From positions 1,240,001 through 1,304,000 of the forward strand of contig NZ_LT906482.1 of NCBI RefSeq assembly GCF_900187105.1: a DNA stretch of 64,000 nt, given 5' to 3'. The translations under genes were made by a program, and so were the position numbers. The stretch is from Eikenella corrodens (GTDB lineage Bacteria; Pseudomonadota; Gammaproteobacteria; Burkholderiales; Neisseriaceae). Shown here piece by piece: positions 36,601 to 43,450 of the stretch. The notes under the pieces were generated by a model that was given only the letters and a program-made list of their open reading frames with translations, did not search any database and had not been told where the DNA came from. How positions within the stretch are numbered: the first letter of the stretch is position 1; each line of letters starts with the position of its first letter.

Positions 36601-37498
36601 CGAGTTGGAGCAAGTCATGCGCGACTTTTTGCAGCAAAGATTCAACGTATTGCTCTGTTCCACCATCATCGAAACCGGCATCGACATCCCCAACGCCAAC
36701 ACCATCATCATCAACCGCGCCGACAAATTCGGACTGGCGCAACTGCACCAGCTTCGCGGGCGCGTCGGCCGCAGCCACCACCAAGCCTACGCCTACCTGC
36801 TCACACCCGAATACATCACCAAAGACGCAGAAAAACGCCTCGACGCCATCGCGGCGGCAGACGAACTCGGCGCAGGTTTCACCCTCGCCATGCAGGATTT
36901 GGAAATCCGCGGCGCAGGCGAAATCCTCGGCGAAGGACAGTCCGGCGAAATGATACAGGTCGGCTTCACGCTCTACACCGAAATGCTCAAACAAGCCGTG
37001 CGCGACCTCAAAAAAGGCCGCCAGCCCGACCTCGACGCACCGCTGGGCATCACCACCGAAATCAAACTACACAGCCCCGCCCTGCTGCCCGAAAGCTACT
37101 GCCCCGACATCCACGAACGGCTCGTCCTCTACAAACGCCTCGCCGTCTGCGAAACCGTGCAGCAAATCAACGCCATACACGAAGAACTCGTCGACCGTTT
37201 CGGTCTGCCCGAACAACCCGTCAAAACCCTCATCGAAAGCCATCACCTGCGGCTCGCAGCAAAAGAATTGGGCATAGACGCCATCGACGCGACCAGCGAA
37301 TCGGTAACCATTACCTTCGGCAAACACCACCAAATCGATCCGACAGAAATTATCCTGCTGATTCAGACGGATAAAAAATACCGGCTAGCCGGGGTGGATA
37401 AGTTGAAGTTTACGGCTCAGATGGAGGATGTTGAAGCGAGGATAAATATGGTGAAGAATGTGTTGAGAACACTAAGGGGAAGAGTTGCCGCTAAATAG
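33683..37498 (+). CDS. mfd: Transcription-repair coupling factor
   Basis: 1271 residues from the ATG at 33683; a TTG 12 codons upstream is less likely. Mfd removes RNA polymerase stalled at lesions and recruits UvrA. In order are a UvrB-like N-terminal region, a CarD-like RNA polymerase interaction domain (DPVVHEEHGIGRYMGLVTMD, about 610-630), and the RecG-like helicase with Walker A GDVGFGKTEVALRA near 752 and the DEEHRFG box near 853. Later motifs are TATPIPRTLSMAL and RGRVGRSHHQAYAYLL, then the TRCF C-terminal domain. The segment about 320-570 contains several DUS-encoded insertions (FSGSL, ERLPEN). Two DUS dialects coexist within the gene. Confidence 0.96.
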   Translation: MNLPLPKPAQKSRWPQLSAGSLPYFLASALPEKPLKLVLTPDAETALRLQTAWQFFRPQDNALFLPDWETLPYERFSPHQDLVSERLSVLWQLKNGAADVLFAPVSTAMQRLAPPSFLMGRTFWLKTGQTLDLDKLRENLVEAGYSAVSNVVAGGEFAVRGGIVDLFPIGSSTPYRIDLFDDEIDSIKTFDPDTQRTLAPVSEIRLLPAHEFPTDADAQKIFRTRFREEIQSNPNEAAVYQAVSNGQFGAGVEYYLPLFFEDGCASLFDYIAENALAVCVGDVHAEAVRFEGEIKSRHVLAQGDPSYPPLHPQHLYLTADRFSGSLKAYPQIWPDLSATSPHTLPDVAVNRQSEQPLAALQDFQTAFGGRILLCAESAGRRETMLGFFAQHGLKPKPVAGWQAFLDDNAPLCITVTPLAEGFQLGGQPEKAADGFSGSLNADERQPENTIRYANGSQIRLGDRVRVGNREGRIVLVFGQGSSTYRLDETLAYTPRNGVLAEFAVSGDSRPLRVHYESESQAAELVLLNRAERLPENGADEFLLRRNSLCSFSGSPNAAESSLHLAVITESELYQYVARSRVHNRRKKHAAVSDGLLRDLAEINIGDPVVHEEHGIGRYMGLVTMDLGGETNEMMLLEYAGEAQLYVPVSQLHLISRYSGQAHENVALHKLGSGAWNKAKCKAAEKARDTAAELLNLYAQRAAQSGHKFEINELDYQAFADGFGYEETEDQAAAIAAVIKDLTQAKPMDRLVCGDVGFGKTEVALRAAFVAVMGGKQVAVLAPTTLLVEQHAQNFADRFADFPVKVASLSRFNNSKATKVALEGMADGTVDIVIGTHKLVQDDIKFKNLGLVIIDEEHRFGVRQKEQLKRLRANVDILTMTATPIPRTLSMALEGLRDFSLITTAPSRRLAVKTFVKPFSEGSVREAVLRELKRGGQVFFLHNEVDTIENMRERLETLLPEARIGVAHGQLRERELEQVMRDFLQQRFNVLLCSTIIETGIDIPNANTIIINRADKFGLAQLHQLRGRVGRSHHQAYAYLLTPEYITKDAEKRLDAIAAADELGAGFTLAMQDLEIRGAGEILGEGQSGEMIQVGFTLYTEMLKQAVRDLKKGRQPDLDAPLGITTEIKLHSPALLPESYCPDIHERLVLYKRLAVCETVQQINAIHEELVDRFGLPEQPVKTLIESHHLRLAAKELGIDAIDATSESVTITFGKHHQIDPTEIILLIQTDKKYRLAGVDKLKFTAQMEDVEARINMVKNVLRTLRGRVAAK
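34770..34781 (-). repeat. Hybrid DUS variant within mfd
   Basis: TTCAGACAGCCT, complement AGGCTGTCTGAA, has a Neisseria-type GTCTGAA core rather than the local ACCTGAA core. Confidence 0.6.
35012..35023 (+). repeat. Kingella-dialect DUS within mfd
   Basis: AGGCAGCCTGAA is the exact 12-mer of the Kingella DUS dialect. A near copy, GGGCAGCCTGAA, lies at 34958-34969 and another partial one just before the mfd start at 33651. Confidence 0.7.
35455..35466 (-). repeat. Neisseria-dialect DUS within mfd
   Basis: TTCAGACGGCCT, complement AGGCCGTCTGAA, is the AG form of the Neisseria DUS. It lies at the start of the conserved CarD/helicase half of mfd. Confidence 0.7.
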
Positions 37499-37621
37499 AA
37501 AGACTGTCTGAGAATATCGGTGTAACTGCGATTGTATATTTTATTTAATATTGAATAGAAAGTTATCCACGATGATTGGATGCAATAAACCTGGCTGGAT
37601 TTAAATCATTTAAGGGGGGTT

Positions 37622-38977
37622 ATGTTTAAGGTGTTTTATCCATATACTTATATCAATAGTGTTTTTTCTCCAGATTATGAAAACCTGTTTCAGCAAGGCT
37701 ATCGGGCATTGATCTTTGATATAGACAATACCTTGGTGCATCATGGGTCTGAGGTAACTCAAGAAATTATTGATTTGTTTGAAATGCTGCATCAGATCGG
37801 GTTTAGAACACTTTTATTGTCCAACAACAATGCCAAACGTATCGCCCCGTTTGCGGAAACCCTTAATACTTTATTTATTGCAGATGCCCATAAGCCAAAC
37901 TCTCTCAATTATATGAAGGCATTAGATTTATTGGAGATAACGCCGCAGCAGGCATTAGTTGTTGGAGATCAAATTTTTACAGATATTTTGGGTGCAAACC
38001 GCGCCGGTATTGCCAGTATTTTAGTGCGTTTTCTGCAAAAAGACCCCAACGAACCTATAGGGAAGAAACGGCAACTGGAAAAATTGATTTTGGCCTGCTT
38101 TCAATATAGCCGATATAAAAACCGAATTGAAATCAAACCTAAAGAGGCTATTGTAAGGCGACGCAACTTCAGTGATATCAATTCTTTGTTTTATCAGATT
38201 TCCTGTTATAAAGAAATTGCCAAGAGGTATGTAAGTGACCTCCGTGCCAAAACACGATTTGCCCGGTTCAGGAATATAGAAAAGCTTCCAGTTCTGATTT
38301 ATAGCCATAGTTCGAACATTATCCGGAATGGGCCGGGTATAGATCCGATTTCACAACAAAATAAAGCTGTTAATCTTGCCTTGGCGAGTGAGAAGATTAA
38401 CGGTATTGTTATCAAGCCAAATGAAATTTTCTCATTTTGGCACCTTGTTGGAAAAACCAGCGTACGGAAAGGGTATAAAGAAGGAAGGGTGATCAGTAAG
38501 GGTAAGCTGAAAATGGGTGTGGACGGTGGTTTGTGCAATTTGGCTAACACACTTAATTTGTTGGTATTGCATAGCCCATTGGAAATTATAGAATTGCATA
38601 CGCATTCTGATGCGCTCGACCCCAGTGCTGAGCGAAATAGGGTGCCATTTTCATCTGTAACATCAGTGTCTTATAATTATATTGATTACCGTTTTAAAAA
38701 TAATACTCCACATGATATGCAGATTTTAGTTTGGTGTGAAAATGGGGAATTGAAAGCAGAGTTGAGAAGTACTGTGCCTGTTGAGCATCGCTACCAACTG
38801 ATAGAAGAAAATCATTGTTTTGTAAAACGTGGTTCGTCATACTACCGTCATTCTGAAATTTATCAGCAAATAATTTGCCTTAAAACCGACAAGGTATTGG
38901 CACAGAAATTGATTTGGAAGAATCGTTCTAAGGTCATGTATTACCCATGCTTGATTCCAAAGGAATTAATCAAATAA
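37622..38977 (+). CDS. HAD phosphatase (YqeG-like) fused to a VanW domain
   Basis: 451 residues. Residues 1-150 are a HAD-IIIA phosphatase: LIFDIDNTLVHHG (Asp33 and Asp35), LLLSNN (Ser67), HKPN (Lys91) and VVGDQIFTDILGANRAGI (Asp116). After a basic linker, residues about 205-440 match VanW: FSFWHLVGKTSVRKGYKEGR, GGLCNLANTLNLLVLHSP, and YRFKNNTPHDMQI. VanW accompanies some vancomycin-resistance clusters; its function is unknown. No signal peptide or membrane helix. The gene is clearly more AT-rich than its neighbours and contains no DUS, which suggests transfer, perhaps from Firmicutes. I know of no named gene with this fusion. Confidence 0.85.
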   Translation: MFKVFYPYTYINSVFSPDYENLFQQGYRALIFDIDNTLVHHGSEVTQEIIDLFEMLHQIGFRTLLLSNNNAKRIAPFAETLNTLFIADAHKPNSLNYMKALDLLEITPQQALVVGDQIFTDILGANRAGIASILVRFLQKDPNEPIGKKRQLEKLILACFQYSRYKNRIEIKPKEAIVRRRNFSDINSLFYQISCYKEIAKRYVSDLRAKTRFARFRNIEKLPVLIYSHSSNIIRNGPGIDPISQQNKAVNLALASEKINGIVIKPNEIFSFWHLVGKTSVRKGYKEGRVISKGKLKMGVDGGLCNLANTLNLLVLHSPLEIIELHTHSDALDPSAERNRVPFSSVTSVSYNYIDYRFKNNTPHDMQILVWCENGELKAELRSTVPVEHRYQLIEENHCFVKRGSSYYRHSEIYQQIICLKTDKVLAQKLIWKNRSKVMYYPCLIPKELIK

Positions 38978-39040
38978 CAAAATAAGATATTATATTTTCA
39001 GCATTATTAAAAAATTAAATTATATAAGATTAGGAATCTT

Positions 39041-39712
39041 ATGCAAACCAAAAACAATCTTGTCGTAATGCTGACGCATAATGATCAAACGGTGCTGGAG
39101 GCAGCTAAAATATTCGAACAATGTAGGCATAGTAAAGCCCAGTTTTGGGGATTTAAAGAAGTGCCTCTGCCTTTGGAGAACATGAAGCATCTTTATGCTT
39201 ATATGAAAGAGTGTGGAAAGACGACTTTTTTAGAAGTGGTTGAATATACAGAAGATGCGGGATTGGTAGGAGCAGAGATTGCGTTTGAATGCGGTTGCGA
39301 TATTTTAATGGGAACCCGTTTTTTCGATTCTATTAATCAGTTTTGCAAAAAACATCAAATCAAGTATATGCCTTTTGTTGGCGGGCTTCAGGGAAGGCCG
39401 ACCGTCTTGACCGGCCAGATAGAAGATATTATTACTGAGGCGCAGGAGTATGCGGCAAAAGGGGTTTATGGTATTAATTTACTGGGATACCGTTATGTAG
39501 GCGATGCCAACCGACTCAACGCGGAATTGGTAAGAAATGTTTCTATTCCAGTATGTTTGGCTGGAAGTATTAACAGCTATCAAAGATTGGATGAGGTTAA
39601 GGCTGTTTCGCCGTGGACATTTACTATTGGGAGTGCATTTTTTGAAAATCGATTTTCGGGTAGTATTCCCGAGCAAATCAACAAAGTTTATGAGTATATG
39701 AATGATAGTTGA
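39041..39712 (+). CDS. Conserved hypothetical, possible TIM-barrel protein
   Basis: 223 residues, predicted soluble. The alternation of beta strands and helices ends in VSIPVCLAGSINSYQRLDEV then WTFTIGSAFFEN, the way phosphate-binding TIM barrels (HisA/HisF, PyrF types) end. Other marked stretches are VVMLTHNDQTV at the start, FWGFKEVPLP near 46, TTFLEVVEYTEDAGLVGAEI near 66 and GYRYVGDANRL near 150. Function unknown. It is AT-rich like the HAD-VanW gene 63 bases upstream and follows it in the same direction, so the two probably arrived and work together. Confidence 0.75.
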   Translation: MQTKNNLVVMLTHNDQTVLEAAKIFEQCRHSKAQFWGFKEVPLPLENMKHLYAYMKECGKTTFLEVVEYTEDAGLVGAEIAFECGCDILMGTRFFDSINQFCKKHQIKYMPFVGGLQGRPTVLTGQIEDIITEAQEYAAKGVYGINLLGYRYVGDANRLNAELVRNVSIPVCLAGSINSYQRLDEVKAVSPWTFTIGSAFFENRFSGSIPEQINKVYEYMNDS

Positions 39713-39934
39713 TCGGTTGATTAAAAGCTACCTGAGAAATCTTCAGACAACCTTTTAAAAACGTATAAGGTTCAAATAATATAGTCGTTTCATGCAGATA
39801 AAGGTAGTGAAGAGTGTGGTGGAATGACTGGTGGCATAGAAGGCTACCTGAAAATTGATTATTGGCTTTAAATCTAGTCTATGTAGGCTAGTGACTCTGC
39901 TGGTGATGTAATTCTTAGAAAATAAGGATAGTAA
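39713..39934. other. AT-rich spacer with degenerate and foreign-type DUS
   Basis: A degenerate GCTACCTGAGAAA lies near 39727. TTCAGACAACCT at 39742-39753 has the Neisseria-type GTCTGAA core (complement AGGTTGTCTGAA, one base from the mucosa-group dialect). A perfect local DUS lies near 39842. No gene seen. Confidence 0.5.
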
Positions 39935-40129
39935 GCGTGGGCTGGGTCAAGACCCAATGCAGCCATCACACCTCTCGAAACGGTGGGTTTACAGTCCAAC
40001 CTACATATTACGGGAGTTGTTGGTGGTACTGGAGGTGGAGAGTTTTTGAGAACCAAAACCGAGGAAAGATCACTTCCATATTTTAGAAATGGGACTGATA
40101 GGAGGAAGGCAACTAAAGCAAGGATATAA
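39935..40129 (+). pseudogene. Probable 3' remnant of an unidentified gene
   Basis: An open frame of 64 codons without a convincing start runs directly after stop codons. It ends 2 bases before the next gene. The product contains LETVGLQSNLHITGVVGGTG and ends RNGTDRRKATKARI. The position and missing start suggest the tail of a larger deleted gene, such as the end of a secreted or toxin-type protein. No family recognised. Confidence 0.35.
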
Positions 40130-40131
40130 GA

Positions 40132-40368
40132 ATGAATCGGAAACTATTTACTTTTATAGTTATGTTGGGTTCATTATATGGTGGAATACTCATTATATCG
40201 ATAATTTATGCAATATTTATTGTTGTAGGTGATATTTATCTTAATAGATTAGGGTTTCAAACATTGCAGGAGATAGTAGAATCATTAACTACACCAACAA
40301 CATACAATTTTATATTTATAGTTATTCCAGTTATGTCGTTGTTTGTAGCGCTAATTGATACAGAGTAG
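40132..40368 (+). CDS. Small hypothetical membrane protein
   Basis: 78 residues. AAGGA lies 7 bases before the ATG, a good ribosome site. Two strong hydrophobic segments, about 5-34 (FTFIVMLGSLYGGILIISII) and 55-74 (NFIFIVIPVMSLFVALI), flank a short polar loop. AT-rich, with the same base composition as the island upstream. It directly follows a gene remnant, so it may be a surviving partner, for example an immunity or holin-type protein. That is only a guess. Confidence 0.55.
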   Translation: MNRKLFTFIVMLGSLYGGILIISIIYAIFIVVGDIYLNRLGFQTLQEIVESLTTPTTYNFIFIVIPVMSLFVALIDTE

Positions 40369-40604
40369 CAAGCACAGCGTGGATAGAATATCTGTAGAGT
40401 GGGTGCCTGTTGCCAATGTGGACAATCAATGCTTCCTGTGTCGCCATGCACTTTTCAGGTAGCCTTTTGATGAGGCATCTTCGCTCCCTTGCCGATACCT
40501 GCAACAGATTGCCTGCAAATTCCCCCAACACCCGCCTGCTGCTTGGCAGGCGCTCGCTTTTCAGGTAGCCTTTCTCTTTTTCCAAATCCTATTCTCCGCC
40601 CGCC

Positions 40605-41747
40605 ATGAACACCGAAAACGAATTGCCCGAAATTGCGTCGCAAGCTTTGCCCGATAGGGCATCTGAGATTGAGCCTGCTGCGATTGAAACGCTTGCCGTA
40701 GTGGTGGCTGAGTCGCAGGCTGCCGTGTTGGCGGAAATTTCTGCGCAACTGGCGGCTGATGGCGGTGAGGAGGTTGCCGAGCCGGGGCGTAAGTGGCGCG
40801 AGGGGCGGATTGTGGATGCTGCGGTGCGGGTGTGGGATGCCTCAGAGCGCACCGGCGTGGCCGATGTGGTGAACAATGGTGACGAGCCGCCATTGAGCGT
40901 GTTTTTGGTGGGCGATCTTTTTGCCGCCACCGACCTTTCTCCCGAGCCGGGTGATGTGTTGCGCGGCGTGTTGCAAAGTCACCCCGTCAGCGGCTATTGG
41001 CTGCTCGACAGCGCGGAGAATGCCGCCACGTCCAGCCTGCAGCGGCGCAGTCCGGAAGAAGAAGAGGCGCTGCATAAAGAGCGCAAGCAGGCCAAGCGGC
41101 AAGATAAATTGGTGAACGGCGAAACTTATGTAGGCAAGGTGGTGCGCTGGAACGAAGAGGAAAAATCGGGCTATATCAAGGTTAAGTCGATCAAAGCGCG
41201 GGTGTTTTTCCCGCAATCGGCCTTCGTGTTCCGCGATAAAAGCCCGGCCAACCACCAGCAGGTGAGCTTTGTGCTGGGGCGGCGGCGCGGCGAATGGGTG
41301 GCCACCCGTGTGATTCCGCAGGGCTACGAATTGGGCTGGGCCGACCGCGAAAGCCCTTCTTCCGGCACGATTTTGGGCGGCGGTTTCAGCGAAAGCCTGC
41401 TCGGCGGCACGTTTATCCTGCTGTTCCTTGCCGCCGTGTCCTTTATTTCCCTGCCTCTGGCTGCGGCCTATTTGCTGGCCAGCTGCCTGCTGCTTATTCT
41501 CTACCGTACGGACAAGCGCAGCGCCCAAAGCGGCCACACCCGTGTGCCCGATGGCGTGCTGCACCTGTTGGCTATGCTCGGCGGCTGGCCAGGCGGCCTG
41601 TTGGCGCAGATGCGTTATCAGCAGCACACCGCCAATATCCGCTTTGTGCGCGCCTTTTGGTTTAGCGTGGCGCTCAACGCCGTGGGCACTTATGTTGTGC
41701 TGGTGTACTTTATCGGTTCGCCCGCGTTTGCTTTCCTGAAAAACTAG
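40605..41747 (+). CDS. Cold-shock-domain and DUF1294 membrane protein
   Basis: 380 residues. An acidic Ala/Glu-rich N-terminus (1-60) precedes a divergent OB-like segment (about 64-140, KWREGRIVDAAVRVW). A cold-shock-type domain follows (about 172-240, GETYVGKVVRWNEEEKSGYI then VFFPQSAFVF). Two or more membrane helices come next, then a DUF1294 segment with GHTRVPDGVLHLLAMLGGWP and GGLLAQMRYQQHT. The CSD-DUF1294 combination is known in proteobacteria; its function is not. The added N-terminal region makes this protein longer than the common form of about 200-250 residues. It is followed 4 bases later by tag. Confidence 0.85.
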   Translation: MNTENELPEIASQALPDRASEIEPAAIETLAVVVAESQAAVLAEISAQLAADGGEEVAEPGRKWREGRIVDAAVRVWDASERTGVADVVNNGDEPPLSVFLVGDLFAATDLSPEPGDVLRGVLQSHPVSGYWLLDSAENAATSSLQRRSPEEEEALHKERKQAKRQDKLVNGETYVGKVVRWNEEEKSGYIKVKSIKARVFFPQSAFVFRDKSPANHQQVSFVLGRRRGEWVATRVIPQGYELGWADRESPSSGTILGGGFSESLLGGTFILLFLAAVSFISLPLAAAYLLASCLLLILYRTDKRSAQSGHTRVPDGVLHLLAMLGGWPGGLLAQMRYQQHTANIRFVRAFWFSVALNAVGTYVVLVYFIGSPAFAFLKN

Positions 41748-41751
41748 CCGC

Positions 41752-42303
41752 ATGAACAGCTACTGCGCCCTTGCCAACAGCCTGCCCGCCGATAGTCCCG
41801 ACCCCAACAAGCATTATCACGACCGTCTCTACGGCTTCCCCATCGAAGACGACAACGAACTCTTCGGCCGCCTGCTGCTCGAAATCAACCAAGCCGGCTT
41901 GAGCTGGACGCTGATTTTGCAACGCGCCGCCGGTCTGCGCGCCGCCTACGCCTGCTTCGACATCGCCGCAGTGGCTGCTTTCGGCGAAGCCGACCGCCAA
42001 CGCCTGCTGGCCGACGCGAAAGTGATCCGCAACCGCTTGAAAATCAATGCCGCCATCCATAATGCACAGCAAATCTTGCAGCTGCAACAGGCATTCGGTT
42101 CGTTCAAAAACTGGCTCGACGGGCACCATCCGCAGCCGCTGACCGATTGGGTGAAGCTGTTCCGCCGTACCTTCAAATTCACCGGCCCCGAAATCGTGCG
42201 CGAATTTTTGGTGAGCACAGGCTACCTGAAAGGCGCGCACAGCGAAGACTGCCCCGCCGCCGGGCGCGCCGCCGCCGCCAATCCGCCGTGGCTGCGGGGC
42301 TGA
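41752..42303 (+). CDS. tag: DNA-3-methyladenine glycosylase I
   Basis: 183 residues. Tag excises 3-methyladenine from alkylated DNA. Seen are the N-terminal zinc Cys and His (NSYCALA, KHYHDRLYGFP), the core LLLEINQAGLSWTLILQRAA (about 41-60), and the C-terminal zinc pair in GAHSEDCPAAG. A helix-hairpin-helix-like region includes FKFTGPEIVREFLVSTGYLK. The DUS near 42222 sits within the codons for GYLKG. It starts 4 bases after the preceding stop, so it is probably co-transcribed. Confidence 0.94.
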   Translation: MNSYCALANSLPADSPDPNKHYHDRLYGFPIEDDNELFGRLLLEINQAGLSWTLILQRAAGLRAAYACFDIAAVAAFGEADRQRLLADAKVIRNRLKINAAIHNAQQILQLQQAFGSFKNWLDGHHPQPLTDWVKLFRRTFKFTGPEIVREFLVSTGYLKGAHSEDCPAAGRAAAANPPWLRG

Positions 42304-42324
42304 GGCGGTGTAGGCATAAGAGAA

Positions 42325-42382
42325 AGGCTACCTGAAAATTTAGCTTGGCGAGTTTCTGCGAAGCTGAGTTTTCAGGTAGCCT
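42325..42382 (+). terminator. Inverted DUS pair after tag
   Basis: AGGCTACCTGAAAA and TTTTCAGGTAGCCT enclose further complementary bases (TTTAGCTTGG / GAAGCTGAG) and end in TTTTTAT, about 20 bases past the tag stop. Confidence 0.6.
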
Positions 42383-42535
42383 TTTTATTTGGTGTGGGCG
42401 ATAGGTTATTTGGCGGGTCAGGGCGGCAAGTGGCTCTGCCGTTTAGTTTTGCCGGTTCTTTCGAATTTTCAGGTAGCCTTTAACGGCGGGATTGGGTGAT
42501 GCTGTATCCGGACTGTTTGAACTTCGTTGAAGGTG

Positions 42536-42639
42536 TATAGTGAATTAACAAAAACCAGGACAGCGTTGCCTCGCCTTGCCGTACTATCTGTACTGTCTGC
42601 GGCTCGTCGCCTTGTCCTGATTTTTGTTAATTCACTATA
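42536..42639. repeat. Correia-type repeat element (CREE-like), short form
   Basis: A 104-base element with near-perfect inverted ends, TATAGTGAATTAACAAAAA and its complement. The interior is characteristic of Neisseria Correia elements: GCGTTGCCTCGCCTTGCCGT, ACTGTCTGCGGCTCGTCGCC and TTGTCCTGATT. TA at both ends fits the usual TA target duplication. Its length fits the class lacking the internal IHF-site segment. It lies between tag and a TIGR02117-type gene and ends 13 bases past that gene's stop. Confidence 0.9.
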
Positions 42640-42652
42640 TTTTCAGGTAGCC

Positions 42653-43381
42653 TCAATCGCTGGGTTGCGATGTTGTTTCCGGCAGCCCTTCATTTCCAGC
42701 GGCGGGCGGTTGGGGCGGGTGGTGGTGGAAGAGGCCTTGTTCGGTAATGGTCCAGAGGGCGGCGTCGGTGTGCATGGCTTTGAGGGCGTTGTTGGTCCAG
42801 GTGTTGCAGGTGTAAAAGAGGTTGTAGCTGCCGACGGCTTCGTAGAAGGCATCGTTTTCGCCGTAGACCATATCGGTGGGGATGGGGAGGGTGCGGCCGT
42901 TTTGCCATTGCAGGCTTTGGCGGATGTAGGAAACGAGGCGGCGGTATTGGGCGCGGCTGATGCGGATGGGGGCGCAGCGGGTGCAGCCTTCGAGGCTGTG
43001 GTAGTAGGTGGCGTGGACGGCGTTGCTGGATAGGCCGGTGGCGGCTTTGAGGGCGGTGCTGGGGCGGAGGTCGACCCAGGTGGGTGTGGTGAGGTAGAAG
43101 TTTTTGTCACCCAGCCCGATGGCGAGCCAGGGGGCGTATTCTTGGCTGCGGGTATGCTCGGCGGGGAAGGCGGCTCGCCAGTCGGTTTCGCTGCTGAAGG
43201 TGGGGACGACGATGTCGGTGTGCACGCCGTTGGAGAGCAGCCATATGGTGATTTCGGGTTCGCCTTCGGGTTGGCCTGGGCTTTTGATGCGGGGCAGCAG
43301 CCAAACGGCGGCGCCGTAGAGTAGGAGGAGGGCGACCAAGCTGAGGAGGCTGCGGCGGATGAGGCGGGAGAGTTTGGGCAT
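42653..43381 (-). CDS. TIGR02117/DUF2459-family protein
   Basis: 242 residues. A basic N-terminus and one hydrophobic helix (about 10-30) form a signal anchor, so the protein is probably periplasmic and inner-membrane attached. Family features are LLSNGVHTDIVVP near 50, AIGLGDKNFYLTTPTW near 86, YHSLEGCTRC near 126, and FYTCNTWTNNALKAM near 187. Function unknown; the name comes from members near urease loci, and no urease genes are here. The Pro/Gly-rich tail (about 218-242) is extra. Confidence 0.83.
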   Translation of the reverse strand: MPKLSRLIRRSLLSLVALLLLYGAAVWLLPRIKSPGQPEGEPEITIWLLSNGVHTDIVVPTFSSETDWRAAFPAEHTRSQEYAPWLAIGLGDKNFYLTTPTWVDLRPSTALKAATGLSSNAVHATYYHSLEGCTRCAPIRISRAQYRRLVSYIRQSLQWQNGRTLPIPTDMVYGENDAFYEAVGSYNLFYTCNTWTNNALKAMHTDAALWTITEQGLFHHHPPQPPAAGNEGLPETTSQPSD

Positions 43382-43397
43382 GGTGGTGTGCGGTTTG

Positions 43398-43446
43398 AGG
43401 CTACCTGAAAGTTTGGGCTTCGCGGGGCTTGGCTTTCAGGTAGCCT
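43398..43446 (-). terminator. Inverted DUS pair downstream of dusC
   Basis: AGGCTACCTGAAAG and CTTTCAGGTAGCCT around a GC-rich loop, 5 bases past the dusC stop. Confidence 0.55.
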
Positions 43447-43450
43447 TTGC

